The translations under genes were made by a program, and so were the position numbers. Below the pieces are notes generated by a model. That model was not told the DNA's origin. It ran no database searches and saw only the letters and a program-made list of their open reading frames with translations. Below, one piece after another: positions 1-7,933 of a stretch of DNA of 21,521 bases. The stretch comes from Thermoplasmata archaeon. GTDB lineage: Archaea; Thermoplasmatota; JAKEGO01. The DNA lies in contig JAKEGO010000024.1 of assembly GCA_022615805.1 (NCBI GenBank), forward strand, positions 1-21,521, written 5' to 3'. Within the stretch, counting starts at the first letter, position 1. The number at the start of each line of letters is the position of its first letter.

Positions 1-129
1 AAAAGTCCATTGGCGGCACATAACGTGATTGTTGCGAGCAATTCGCAGAACGAGCCAGTAATTCCAAGGCCTCCCATCCCATTCCAGCAGACCCGACTTT
101 TAGGATGTAGCCGGAAGATTCTAAAATTA

Positions 130-137
130 TTTATAGG
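130..137 (+). promoter_or_regulatory. TATA box of tRNA-Tyr
   Basis: An AT-rich box (ATTTATAG, inside a longer AT stretch) lies about 25-30 bases before the tRNA 5' end, the normal archaeal spacing. The 120 bases before it hold no gene that I recognise. Confidence 0.6.
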
Positions 138-161
138 ATATCTCTAATAGTCGGTCCCAGT

Positions 162-270
162 CCCGACTTAGCTCAGACTGGCTAGAGCGGCCGGCTGTAG
201 ACCTACGAGGTTGCTCGGCCAACCGGCAGAGACCGGCAGGTCCCTGGTTCAAATCCGGGAGTCGGGACCA
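162..270 (+). tRNA. tRNA-Tyr (GTA) with a 31-nt intron and encoded CCA
   Basis: The acceptor strands CCCGACT (162-168) and AGTCGGG (260-266) pair over 7 bp, giving the C1-G72 pair typical of archaeal tRNA-Tyr. A73 is followed by an encoded CCA. The T-arm is CCTGG-TTCAAAT-CCGGG and the D-arm stem is GCTC/GAGC. The anticodon stem GCCGG (190-194) and loop CTGTAG carry anticodon GTA at 197-199. The second half of the stem, CCGGC, resumes at 233 after A38. An intron of 201-231 after position 37 leaves a 5-nt variable loop; the other nearby CCGGC (223-227) would make that loop far too long. The spliced length is 78 nt with CCA. The downstream sequence carries reverse complements of the 3' end. Confidence 0.93.
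201..231 (+). other. tRNA-Tyr intron (position 37/38)
   Basis: These 31 nt interrupt the anticodon loop between G37 and A38, the canonical archaeal position cut by the tRNA splicing endonuclease at a bulge-helix-bulge. The boundaries were chosen because only they restore a 5-bp anticodon stem and a 5-nt variable loop. I did not fold the bulge-helix-bulge in detail. Confidence 0.8.
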
Positions 271-313
271 TTTCTCTTTCATCTTAATCGTATTTAGATC
301 ATACATGGACCTA

Positions 314-511
314 GACATGTCCCGACTCCCGGCCCAGGGGATGTGCAAATGAGCGTCGCCATCCCCTGGTCCAGGAGGCGGGGCCTTTTCTTCCCCTTGA
401 ACGTTGGATCATGTGGGGGGAAGAAAGGGGAGCGACTGGTTGAACGGCGATCCCGCGGGGTAGGTGGAGTCTGATCACAATGAGGACTGATCATCAACGG
501 GTCCTTACGGG
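314..511. repeat. tRNA-Tyr-proximal tandem repeat, copy 1
   Basis: This is the first of two tandem copies with a 198-bp period. Its first 76 bases (314-389) match copy 2 with only 3 differences, while the rest matches loosely, roughly two thirds by eye. The core starts with a 14-nt exact reverse complement (319-332) of tRNA-Tyr bases 255-268. It continues with a perfect 10-bp hairpin, CCAGGGGATG (334-343) and CATCCCCTGG (360-369), with a 16-nt loop. A second short stem, GGTCC/GGGCC (368-372 and 381-385), is followed by TTTT. Conservation of the hairpin core over the flank suggests a functional RNA or a mobile-element end. Short ORFs across it look like artefacts. Confidence 0.85.
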
Positions 512-711
512 GACGTGTCCCGACTCCCGGCCCAGGGGATGTGCAAATGAGCGCCGCCATCCCCTGGCCCAGGAGGCGGGGCCTTTTTCCACTTAAGCAT
601 TGGACCACCCGAGGGGAAGAGAAGTGAGCGACCGGTTGGGCGTTGGTCATGCGGGGTAGACGGAGAATATGTGAAATGATGTGGGGTGCCGCACATTCCC
701 TTGAGGGGCCA
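512..711. repeat. tRNA-Tyr-proximal tandem repeat, copy 2
   Basis: This is the second tandem copy, 198 bp after the first. It again carries the 14-nt complement of the tRNA-Tyr 3' end (517-530) and the 10-bp hairpin (532-541 with 558-567, 16-nt loop). A GGCCC/GGGCC stem is followed by TTTTT at 584-588, which resembles a terminator. The differences from copy 1 fall outside the stem of the main hairpin: one near the start, one in the loop, and one (C for T) in the second stem that turns a G-U pair into G-C. The right end is diffuse and was set by the repeat period. Confidence 0.8.
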
Positions 712-740
712 GGATAGACACCCTGCGGATTTACCACATT

Positions 741-748
741 TTTTATAT
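741..748 (+). promoter_or_regulatory. TATA box of the acetyltransferase-taw1 pair
   Basis: TTTTATAT sits 23-30 bases before the ATG at 771, so transcription should begin at or next to that codon. This argues for a leaderless message and against the upstream ATG at 747, which overlaps the box. Confidence 0.65.
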
Positions 749-770
749 GGCACCTGTGAATGGCACCCCG

Positions 771-1211
771 ATGTTCCGCATCCGGCGGTTCGAGAGGGAG
801 GACCTCTCCGACGTCATGGCGATCGTCGCCAAGACCCTCGGGGAGAACTACGACCCGAGCGTTTACCTCCACCTGGCCAACTCCTGGCCCGAGGCCTTCA
901 TCGTCGCCACCAGGGGACGGAGGACCGTCGGCTTCTCCCTCGGGGCCATCCACGAGGGGACGGTCGCGAGGCTGCTGATGCTCGCCGTGCACCCGGCATA
1001 CCGGCGGCGGGCGGTCGGGACCCACCTCCTCGAGGTCTTCATGAGGGAGGCCAAGGCCAAACGGATGACGAACGTGGTCCTCGAGGTCCGCGTCCGGAAC
1101 AAGGACGCCATCCTGTTCTACCAGCATCACGGATTCACGATACGTGGCCTCCTCCAACGCTATTACACCAGCGGGGAGGACGCATACACCATGGAGAAGG
1201 CGATCCCTTGA
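771..1211 (+). CDS. GNAT-family N-acetyltransferase, RimI/Ard1-like
   Basis: This 146-residue single-domain GNAT protein probably transfers acetyl from acetyl-CoA to a protein N-terminus, as archaeal RimI/Ard1 enzymes do. The core is clear: strand beta4 with LLMLAVHPAYRRRAVGTHLL gives the acetyl-CoA-binding R/Q-x-x-G/A loop (RRRAVG), and the C-terminal NKDAILFYQHHGF is the usual RimI-type end. The ORF is open from 747, but the TATA box at 741-748 places transcription start near 771, so MFRIRRF is taken as the leaderless start. taw1 follows after 19 bases on the same strand and is probably cotranscribed. The substrate cannot be read from the sequence; other small-molecule or protein acetylation is possible. 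Confidence 0.85.
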   Translation: MFRIRRFEREDLSDVMAIVAKTLGENYDPSVYLHLANSWPEAFIVATRGRRTVGFSLGAIHEGTVARLLMLAVHPAYRRRAVGTHLLEVFMREAKAKRMTNVVLEVRVRNKDAILFYQHHGFTIRGLLQRYYTSGEDAYTMEKAIP

Positions 1212-1230
1212 TCCCCGGGAGGTTCCGGTG

Positions 1231-2202
1231 ATGGACGCCGGCCATCGCGGGCTGCTCGAACGTCAGGGATACGGCCTCGTCGGGGAGCACTCGGCGGTCA
1301 AGCTCTGCCACTGGCTCCGCCAGAAACTGGTGAAGGGGAGACCGTGCTACAAGGAGACGTTCTACGGCATCTCCTCCCACCGCTGCCTACAGATGACCCC
1401 GTGGCTCGGGTGCAACCAGGGGTGCCTCTTCTGCTGGCGGTACCCGGGTGACGACCCGGTGGTCGACGAGCCGATGGAGGCCGTGGCCCTCCTCGAAGGC
1501 GCCATCGATACGCAGAGGCGGCTGGTCTCCGGATACAGGGGCGTAGAGACGGTCGACGACGGGATGTGGCACGAGGCCCGCGACCCCGACCAGATGGCCA
1601 TCTCGCTCGCCGGAGAACCGACGATGTACCCCCTCCTCGGCGACCTCGTCGCCGCGGCTCGCGAGCGCGGGATCACTACCTTCCTCGTCAGCAACGGGAC
1701 GCTCCCCGACAGGCTCGCCGCCATCGATCCCCTGCCGACCCAGGTCTACGTCTCCGTCGACGCGCCCAACAGGGAGGTCTTCTCGAGGCTCTGCAGGCCT
1801 TCGTCGGACGCGCTCTGGGGGAGACTGCAGGATGGGCTCGGCGTCCTTCACGATCTCGACACGCGCACCGTCATCCGCCACACCCTTGTCAACGGGTACA
1901 ACATGGTGGACGTAGACGGCTACGCCCGTCAGGTATCGTTGGCGGAGCCGGATTACGTCGAGGCGAAAGGGTACGTGTTCGTCGGGCACTCGCGCCAGGT
2001 CCTCAGCATCGACTGCATGCCGTCCATCGACCAGGTCAGAGAGTTCGCGGAGGCGCTGGCCGGGGGGACCGGATACGTCGTGACGGCGGAGAAAGCGGAC
2101 TCGCGGGTGGTCCTCCTTACGAAGGATGGGAAGCTTCCGGGGGTGTCGCGGCCGTTGAGGGATGGGCCCGGCGGGTCCGGTGAAGGAGCGGAGAGCCCTT
2201 GA
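1231..2202 (+). CDS. taw1: 4-demethylwyosine synthase (TYW1/Taw1), radical SAM
   Basis: This 323-residue enzyme is expected to convert N1-methylguanosine-37 of tRNA-Phe to 4-demethylwyosine using pyruvate and SAM, the second step of archaeal wyosine synthesis. The radical-SAM cluster motif CNQGCLFCW has cysteines at 61, 65 and 68. Three more cysteines at 26, 39 and 52 fit the second 4Fe-4S cluster known in Taw1. Further marks are LAGEPTMYP, the strand-end VSNGT and LVNGYNM. Length matches archaeal Taw1, which lacks the eukaryotic flavodoxin domain. The start at 1231 is chosen because GGGAGGT (1217-1223) lies 7 bases ahead; the open frame from 1144 overlaps the acetyltransferase. Confidence 0.95.
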   Translation: MDAGHRGLLERQGYGLVGEHSAVKLCHWLRQKLVKGRPCYKETFYGISSHRCLQMTPWLGCNQGCLFCWRYPGDDPVVDEPMEAVALLEGAIDTQRRLVSGYRGVETVDDGMWHEARDPDQMAISLAGEPTMYPLLGDLVAAARERGITTFLVSNGTLPDRLAAIDPLPTQVYVSVDAPNREVFSRLCRPSSDALWGRLQDGLGVLHDLDTRTVIRHTLVNGYNMVDVDGYARQVSLAEPDYVEAKGYVFVGHSRQVLSIDCMPSIDQVREFAEALAGGTGYVVTAEKADSRVVLLTKDGKLPGVSRPLRDGPGGSGEGAESP

Positions 2203-2211
2203 GCGCGAGAG

Positions 2212-2595
2212 TCACGCCTCGACAATCTCCGAGGTCACCCTGGCGACGCCCCTCACCGTGTTGATGACGGTGCAATACTTCTCAAGCGAGAGCCTGACGG
2301 CGCGCTCCATCTCCTCGCGGGGGGCGTCGGAGGCGAACCTGAGGTGGATGCTCTCCAGCCTCGATGGGGCGTCGACCTTCTCCGCCTCGACCTCGACGCG
2401 CATGACGTTGAAGTCGACCTTTCGTTTCCCGAGTATCATGTTCACGTCCATCACGCTGCAGGCCGCAGCGGCCATGAGCAGCGCCTCGACCGGTGTTACG
2501 CCCTCCTCGAACCGGAAGAGCTCCATTTCGCTGTCGCCGTTGCTGCCGAGGAACCGGCCGTCGACGAAGTCGAGGGTGACGCGTTTGGACGTCAT
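2212..2595 (-). CDS. OsmC/Ohr-family protein
   Basis: This 127-residue OsmC-fold protein belongs to a family that reduces organic hydroperoxides or acts as a thiol-based redox protein. The signature GVTPVEALLMAAAACSVMDV carries the first conserved cysteine (C46), and EKYCTVINT carries the second (C108), spaced as in the peroxidatic and resolving pair of OsmC. The chain is slightly shorter than typical OsmC (about 140), closer to the YhfA-like branch. Its ATG overlaps the CTP synthase stop by 4 bases (ATGA), so it is probably translationally coupled to and cotranscribed with pyrG. Its stop is convergent with taw1, 9 bases away. The exact substrate is unknown. Confidence 0.88.
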   Translation of the reverse strand: MTSKRVTLDFVDGRFLGSNGDSEMELFRFEEGVTPVEALLMAAAACSVMDVNMILGKRKVDFNVMRVEVEAEKVDAPSRLESIHLRFASDAPREEMERAVRLSLEKYCTVINTVRGVARVTSEIVEA

Positions 2596-4187
2596 TCCGC
2601 CACCCTCTTCGCGGCGGCGAGGAACGCCCGGAAGGGCGGGGATGCCTTCTGCGGTCTCGATCGGAGTTCGGGGTGGAACTGCGTCGCGAGGAAGAACGGA
2701 TGGTCCGGCAGCTCCATGATCTCCATCCGCTCGCCACCGTCGTTGCCGGAGAACACGATGCCCGCGGCCTCGAGCCGCGGGACGTGCGTGGGGTTCACCT
2801 CGTACCTGTGTCGATGCCTCTCGCGGACCTCCGGGACACCGTAGACCTTCCTGGCCAACGTACCGTCCTTGATCGTGACCCTATGGGCGCCGAGCCTCAT
2901 GGTCGCTCCCTTGCTGTCCGTCTTTCCCTGTTCGGGCATGAGGTCGATCACCACGTGCTCGGAGGGGCCGTCGAACTCACCGCTCCTGGCATCCTTCCAC
3001 CCGAGGACGTTGCGGGCGTATTCCACCACGGCCATCTGCATGCCGAAGCAGATGCCCAGATAAGGGATCCCGTGTTCCCGGGCGTACTGGATCGCCAGTA
3101 TCTTCCCCTCGGACCCCCGGACCCCGAAACCGCCAGGGACGAGTATACCGTGCACGCCCGACAGACATGACGTGTCGCGCGTGTCCTCCAGGTCGGTCGC
3201 CTCCACCCACACGATCTTCGGCTTGACCCCGTTCTCCACACCGGAATGTTCGAGCGCCTTGAGGTGGCTGATGTACGAGTCCTTGAGGTGCGTGTACTTG
3301 CCGATGAGCGCGATGGTGACGTTCGCCCGTGTCCCCTTGAGGGCGCTCACGTACCTTCGCCAGCCCTCGAGGTCGGGTTTCAGCTTCTGCAGCCCGAGGT
3401 GCTCCTCCGCCAGCGGAACGATGCCCTGGGCCTCGAGCAGCATCGGGACCTCGTGGATGAACTCGACATCGTGGATGCTCAGGACGGCCTTCAGAGGGAC
3501 GTCGCAGAATAGCGATATCTTCTCCCGCGTCGAAGGTTCGATGGGGATCGAGCACCTGGCGGCGATCACGTCGGGATGGATCCCGAGGGACATGAGCGTC
3601 TTAACGCTGTGCTGGGTGGGCTTCGTCTTCTGCTCCCCAACCGCTCCGACGACGGGAACGAGGGTCGTGTGGATGAACATGATATTGCCGCGGCCGGCCT
3701 CCTGGCGGAGCTGTCGCAGAGCTTCGATGAAGGGCATCGACTCGATGTCGCCGACCGTTCCGCCCAGTTCGATGATCATGATGCTCGCCCCCGACGCACC
3801 GGCGACGCGGCGGACCTGGTCCTTGATCTCGTTGGTGATGTGGGGGATTATCTGGACGGTCTTTCCCAGGTAGTCGCCCCGGCGTTCCTTCTCTATGACG
3901 GCCCTGAACACCTTGCCCGTCGTGATGTTATTGTCGCGCGTCATGTCGACGTCGAGGAACCTCTCGTAGTTGCCGAGGTCGAGGTCCACCTCGCCACCGT
4001 CGTCCATGACGAACACCTCGCCGTGCTGGTACGGGTTCATCGTGCCCGCATCGCAGTTCAGGTAGGGATCTATCTTGACCGCGGTGACCGAGAACCCGCA
4101 ACTCTTGAGAAGGAGCCCCGTGGAGGAAGCCAGGATCCCCTTCCCGAGCCCTGACAAAACGCCGCCCGTAACAACGATATACTTCAT
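2592..4187 (-). CDS. pyrG: CTP synthase
   Basis: This 531-residue enzyme makes CTP from UTP, ATP and glutamine, the last step of de novo pyrimidine nucleotide synthesis. The amidoligase half begins MKYIVVTGGVLSGLGKG (ATP loop) and has YLNCDAGTMNPYQHGEVFV and GTVGDIESMPF. The class I glutaminase half has PGGFGVRG (oxyanion strand), the nucleophile C380 in GICFGMQ, and H505/E507 in QFHPE. Length is normal for the family and no key residue is missing. The start is at 4187, with a weak GTTGAT ribosome-binding match just upstream and AT-rich promoter-like sequence at about 4214-4235. The OsmC-family gene follows with a 4-bp overlap. Confidence 0.97.
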   Translation of the reverse strand: MKYIVVTGGVLSGLGKGILASSTGLLLKSCGFSVTAVKIDPYLNCDAGTMNPYQHGEVFVMDDGGEVDLDLGNYERFLDVDMTRDNNITTGKVFRAVIEKERRGDYLGKTVQIIPHITNEIKDQVRRVAGASGASIMIIELGGTVGDIESMPFIEALRQLRQEAGRGNIMFIHTTLVPVVGAVGEQKTKPTQHSVKTLMSLGIHPDVIAARCSIPIEPSTREKISLFCDVPLKAVLSIHDVEFIHEVPMLLEAQGIVPLAEEHLGLQKLKPDLEGWRRYVSALKGTRANVTIALIGKYTHLKDSYISHLKALEHSGVENGVKPKIVWVEATDLEDTRDTSCLSGVHGILVPGGFGVRGSEGKILAIQYAREHGIPYLGICFGMQMAVVEYARNVLGWKDARSGEFDGPSEHVVIDLMPEQGKTDSKGATMRLGAHRVTIKDGTLARKVYGVPEVRERHRHRYEVNPTHVPRLEAAGIVFSGNDGGERMEIMELPDHPFFLATQFHPELRSRPQKASPPFRAFLAAAKRVAE

Positions 4188-4248
4188 CGTATCAACGGGG
4201 TATTCTAATGCCGTTTATCGTTAATAAACATATGGTATGCGTGGACCT

Positions 4249-4503
4249 TCAGCCGGTGCGCGCCCTTCCTTTCCAGGGATCGTTGCCCATGCACCGTGAG
4301 CACATGTGAAGTGGACGGCCGGTACCGCTTGCGAACGACATGGCTTCAGCGGGGGAGAAGAAGGGGCCGCTCCACTCCCCGCCGACCCGTCCCGAAACGA
4401 GGTGGTGGAAGCCCTTCCCGTCGTTGCAGTAGGGGCAGGTGGCGCGATGGACGGTCGCGCGGCGGCGTATGCGGTCAACATATACCCATAGGGGATCGGC
4501 CAT
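4249..4503 (-). CDS. small conserved protein with two CxxC motifs
   Basis: This 84-residue hypothetical protein is taken from the ATG at 4503; the frame is open from an ATG at 4533. It has one CPYC motif near residue 25 and one CSRC motif near residue 70, a plausible zinc site. Between them are HRATCPYCNDGKG and a WSGPFFSPAEAMSFA segment. The pattern H-x-x-x-C, then W-x-G-P-F/Y with a following helix, then a C-terminal CxxC resembles a family of short uncharacterised archaeal and bacterial proteins. I do not know its function. TTGAATAG on the minus strand around 4525-4532 fits a TATA-like box for leaderless start at 4503. It lies alone between pyrG and the divergent ftcD. Confidence 0.65.
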   Translation of the reverse strand: MADPLWVYVDRIRRRATVHRATCPYCNDGKGFHHLVSGRVGGEWSGPFFSPAEAMSFASGTGRPLHMCSRCMGNDPWKGRARTG

Positions 4504-4586
4504 TGCCGGCGTATCCTGTCCTGGCCTATTCAACCTTGCGGGCCCGCGGTCGGGAGGTCATCCGGCGGCGGCGCGGCGGACAAACG

Positions 4587-4593
4587 TTAAATA
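4587..4593 (+). promoter_or_regulatory. TATA box of ftcD
   Basis: TTAAATA lies about 30-37 bases before the TTG start and just before the GGTGAGG ribosome-binding site at 4615-4621. The spacing suggests a very short leader. Confidence 0.55.
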
Positions 4594-4623
4594 CGCTCCC
4601 CCGTATCGAGAAACGGTGAGGCA

Positions 4624-6297
4624 TTGGCCCTGGTGGAATGCGTCCCCAACTTCAGCGAAGGACGGAACAGGAAGGCGATCGACGACATCGTCGCCACGAT
4701 CTCCGCGGTGGAGGGCGTCAAGGTCCTCGACGTGGAGGTCGGCGAGGCGACCAACAGGACGGTCGTGACGTTCATCGGCCCTCCCGGACCTGTCGAGGAG
4801 GCAGCGGTGGCCATGGTCCTCCGGGCAGCGGAGCTCATCGACATGACACGACATCGGGGGGCGCACCCTCGTATCGGCGCGACCGACGTCTGCCCGTTCG
4901 TCCCCGTTTCCGACATGACCATGGAGGACTGCGTTTCGCTCTCCTGGCGGGTCGGCGAACGGGTCGGCGCGGCGGGGATACCGGTGTACCTCTACGAGGC
5001 GTCGGCGACCGCCGGCCACCGTACCAACCTCGCTGACGTCAGAAGGGGCGAGTACGAGGGCCTCGCCATGAAGATGAGTGCCCCTGGCTGGACCCCCGAC
5101 TTCGGCCCGAGGACCTATGACGGACGGGTCGTGCGGACCGGCGCCACCGTCATCGGGGCGAGGGAGTTCCTGATCGCCTACAACGTGAACATCGACTCGA
5201 CCGACAAGGGGCTGGCTCACGCTATCGCCCTGAACCTTCGCGAGGCGGGAAGGGCGATGAGAGACGAGAACGGAGAGATAGTCCGGGATGCGGCCGGTAA
5301 AGCGGTCACGGTCCCCGGGAGATTCAAGGCGGTCAAGGCCATCGGATGGTACATCGACGAGTACGACAGGGCACAGGTGAGCATCAACCTCGTCAGCTTC
5401 AGGACGACGCCGTTGCACGAGGTCTTCGAGGCATGCGTCGAGGAGGCGGAGAAGCTTGGCCTCCGCGTCACGGGGAGCGAGATCATCGGCCTTGTGCCGA
5501 AGGAGCCGCTCGTCGAGGCGGGACGGCACTTCCTCCGCAAACGGGGAAGGGGCACAGGGGTGCCCGAGAAGGACCTGATAAGGGCCACGGTGACGACCAT
5601 GGGCCTCAACGAGCTATCCCCCTTCGTACCGGAGGAGCGGGTCCTCGAGCACATCATCGCCCGAGAAACTCTTCCGGCGATGTCCGTCAGGGAGTTCGTG
5701 GAGGAGACCTCGAGGGAGTCGCCCGCCCCGGGCGGCGGGAGCGTGGCCTCTCTGGCGGGAGCCCTCGGTGCCGCGCTTACGTCAATGGTCGCGGCGCTCT
5801 CTCAAGGGAGGAAGGGGAACGAGGGCGTCCGCGCGGAGATGGATGCCATCGGGAACGAGGCGCAGGCGCTCCAGGCCAGACTGTTGAGGCTCATCGACGT
5901 GGACACTGAAGCCTTCAACTCGGTGATAGCTGCGATCCGCATGCGGAAGGGGACCGCCGAGGAGACGGAGGCGCGGAGAACGGCGTTGCAGGCCGCTTAC
6001 GTGGAGGCCGCGAGGGTCCCGCTCGAGACGATGGAGAGGGCGCTGGAGGTCATCCGCCTCGCCGGACGGGCTGCGATAGCGGGGAACCCGAACGCCCTGA
6101 GCGACGCCGGCTCCGCCGCGATAATGGCGAGGGCTGCCGCAAATGCCGCTTCGCTCAACGTCAGGATCAACCTCAAGGAGGTCGAGGACAGGGCCGTGGC
6201 ATCGCCCATCCTCGGGAGGGCGAAGGCGGTCCTCACCGAGGTCGAGGCGGCCTATCCCGCGGTCATGAGGACCGTGGAGGAGCGGGGCGGGTTCTGA
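4624..6297 (+). CDS. Glutamate formiminotransferase / formimino-THF cyclodeaminase fusion
   Basis: This 557-residue bifunctional enzyme is of the FTCD type. Residues 1 to about 335 are the formiminotransferase: VECVPNFSEGRN at the start and RHRGAHPRIGATDVCPF with H81 at the place of the catalytic histidine. Residues from about 353 to the end are the cyclodeaminase (EETSRESPAPGGGSVASLAG, then a helical bundle with GNPNALSDAG). Together they move the formimino group from formiminoglutamate to tetrahydrofolate and deaminate it to methenyl-THF, linking histidine breakdown to one-carbon metabolism. Translation starts at TTG (4624), since MALVECVPNFSEG is the conserved N-terminus and GGTGAGG (4615-4621) lies 2 bases ahead. 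No other histidine-degradation gene is present, so a role in another formimino-folate route remains possible. Confidence 0.95.
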   Translation: MALVECVPNFSEGRNRKAIDDIVATISAVEGVKVLDVEVGEATNRTVVTFIGPPGPVEEAAVAMVLRAAELIDMTRHRGAHPRIGATDVCPFVPVSDMTMEDCVSLSWRVGERVGAAGIPVYLYEASATAGHRTNLADVRRGEYEGLAMKMSAPGWTPDFGPRTYDGRVVRTGATVIGAREFLIAYNVNIDSTDKGLAHAIALNLREAGRAMRDENGEIVRDAAGKAVTVPGRFKAVKAIGWYIDEYDRAQVSINLVSFRTTPLHEVFEACVEEAEKLGLRVTGSEIIGLVPKEPLVEAGRHFLRKRGRGTGVPEKDLIRATVTTMGLNELSPFVPEERVLEHIIARETLPAMSVREFVEETSRESPAPGGGSVASLAGALGAALTSMVAALSQGRKGNEGVRAEMDAIGNEAQALQARLLRLIDVDTEAFNSVIAAIRMRKGTAEETEARRTALQAAYVEAARVPLETMERALEVIRLAGRAAIAGNPNALSDAGSAAIMARAAANAASLNVRINLKEVEDRAVASPILGRAKAVLTEVEAAYPAVMRTVEERGGF

Positions 6298-6435
6298 GAC
6301 CCAGCATTGCGCCGCATTGCCATTTCTGGCACGTTCACGAGAGTTCCATTCCGCAGAATCCAATGGGACGTTGACCGCGGGGAGCGATGCCTGGTATCGG
6401 GGATCGCAATGTCGAGCGCGACCGAGCGGCCGCTC

Positions 6436-7170
6436 TCACGCCTGGGCGATCGTCTCCGCGGGGGTCGGTTCCACCGCGGCATCGCTGGCCGCGCCCGCGA
6501 CCAGGTCCTCCGGCAGCGGAGGCAGACCTATGACGAAGTGTGCCAGGGCATCGGACCAGTTGACGTCGGTCGAGACGCACCCGTCGATCTTGAGGAGGGT
6601 CCCCACCATGGGGATGCCCTTTCCGTTGACGTGCCTCATCACCTCGAAGAGGTCCCGGGTGCAGGCGACGCCGAACACCGCTTCCGGTTGGTAGTGGGCC
6701 ACGACCCTCCTCACGAAGGAGGACCCGTTGACGACGTAGGTCTTGACGGCGTGCCTCTCGGCCTTCTCGGTGAAGGGACCGATGCCGCAGCGACCGCAGC
6801 GGACGCAGAGGAGCCCCGCGATCGGATCGGTCTTGGCGGGGCACTTGAGGTCGCGAAGGCAGTGCGGGATGACGATGATGCGCCCCTCTGCGGAGACGCT
6901 CGCATATTCCTCGCGGGCGACGTGGTTGTAGAGGTCGACCCCGATGCGCTGGATGATGCGCTCGTCCCTGCCGAGCCTGCGCGCCAGCGCCCTCATCGGC
7001 TGGTAGAACGAGTTGATGAGGAACAGTATCCCGCGGGGGAACCTCTTGCGGTCCCTGTCGATCTGGGAGGCCCCGACCTTCATCGCAAGGCCGATGATCA
7101 TGAGGGTGCCGGTAACGACCGCGATGGTCACCACCGCGAGCCAGAAGAACGGGTCCGCTGGCAGGTTCAC
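6436..7170 (-). CDS. DUF116 membrane-anchored cysteine-rich protein (paralogue 2)
   Basis: This 244-residue protein starts at a GTG (7170) that overlaps the stop of the upstream paralogue by 4 bases (GTGA), implying coupled translation. It opens with one hydrophobic membrane helix (roughly residues 8-30), followed by a soluble domain. The cysteine cluster of DUF116 is present: PHCLRDLKCPA and then LCVRCGRCGIG. Later come VVNGSSFVRR, GVACTRDLFEVM and DGCVSTDVNW, each matched in its neighbour. The cysteines could bind an Fe-S cluster or zinc; this is inference, as the family has no established function. The tail ends in an alanine/proline-rich stretch absent from the paralogue. Confidence 0.85.
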   Translation of the reverse strand: MNLPADPFFWLAVVTIAVVTGTLMIIGLAMKVGASQIDRDRKRFPRGILFLINSFYQPMRALARRLGRDERIIQRIGVDLYNHVAREEYASVSAEGRIIVIPHCLRDLKCPAKTDPIAGLLCVRCGRCGIGPFTEKAERHAVKTYVVNGSSFVRRVVAHYQPEAVFGVACTRDLFEVMRHVNGKGIPMVGTLLKIDGCVSTDVNWSDALAHFVIGLPPLPEDLVAGAASDAAVEPTPAETIAQA

Positions 7171-7892
7171 GCTATCAGCTCCCTGACGCGGGCGGCCTCT
7201 TCCCTTTCGACTCCCACGAGCATCATATCTATCACGCGTTCGATGTCCACCTGGGTGGCGACGCAACCCTCGGTCGAGAGGGGTACCCCTTGAGCGGGTA
7301 TTTTCCCGATCTTCGAGGCCAGCATGCCCTCGTACAGATCGGTGTGGCATGCGACCCCGAGCACGGCCCTCTTGCCTCCTTCCTTGGACCGAGCGAGGAT
7401 GCGCTTGGCGAACCTGCCCCCGGGTGCGATGTATATCTCTGTCCCGATTGCCTCTCCTACTTTATAAATCTTGGCAATATCGCACAATCCGCACACTTTG
7501 CAGCCGAAACCGTCCTCCGAGCTCATCGGCGCCGGACACCTCGTGTGCCTGAGGCACTGGGGGACGAGGATGACCCTGTCCTTCGGGGGCACGATCGCGT
7601 AGTCATCGCGGTTCAGGTGGTTCCGGAGAGCGATCGAGATGTCGTCGACGAGCCGCGGGTCCCTGTGAATGACACTGAATGCCCGCTTGAGAGGGCTGTA
7701 GAAGACATCGATCAGCAGGACGATGGGCTGCGGGAACAGGACGACGCCCTTGCGATAGCCGAAGTACCCGAACGCGATGGCGACCAGAAGGGACAGCCCG
7801 ACGAGTAGGAAGACGATGGCGAGGACCTGCCCCACGAGGGACAGGACACCCACGGGCGTCCACTCCACGTCCTTGAACAGCCCCACGGCCAA
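7167..7892 (-). CDS. DUF116 membrane-anchored cysteine-rich protein (paralogue 1)
   Basis: This 241-residue protein is taken from TTG at 7892, with ribosome-binding site GGAGAGGG (7905-7898) and a TATA-like CTTATA at 7939-7934 in front. The open frame reaches back to 8072, but that extension is unlike the family and lies upstream of the promoter. Two or so hydrophobic segments lie within about residues 14-60 (LSLVGQVLAIVFLLVGLSLL). The cysteine cluster PQCLRHTRCPA followed by CKVCGLCDIAK matches paralogue 2, as do GVACHTDLYEGM and EGCVATQVD. It is the first gene of a two-gene operon. The role is unknown; tandem duplication suggests a heteromeric pair. Confidence 0.85.
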   Translation of the reverse strand: MAVGLFKDVEWTPVGVLSLVGQVLAIVFLLVGLSLLVAIAFGYFGYRKGVVLFPQPIVLLIDVFYSPLKRAFSVIHRDPRLVDDISIALRNHLNRDDYAIVPPKDRVILVPQCLRHTRCPAPMSSEDGFGCKVCGLCDIAKIYKVGEAIGTEIYIAPGGRFAKRILARSKEGGKRAVLGVACHTDLYEGMLASKIGKIPAQGVPLSTEGCVATQVDIERVIDMMLVGVEREEAARVRELIA

Positions 7893-7933
7893 TGGAACCC
7901 TCTCCGCAGCGGATTTGCCTGACCCCCCGACGG

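Noticed and set aside
294..1157. Minus-strand ORF of 287 codons spanning the repeats and the acetyltransferase
   Set aside because: It contains internally repeated peptide because it crosses the DNA repeats, and it overlaps a recognised gene.
4558..5529. Long minus-strand ORF of 323 codons opposite ftcD
   Set aside because: It is the antisense shadow of a clearly recognised enzyme in high-GC DNA; its sequence shows no family features.
6307..7293. Plus-strand ORF of 328 codons
   Set aside because: Antisense to the DUF116 genes, which have conserved cysteines, ribosome-binding sites and coupled starts.
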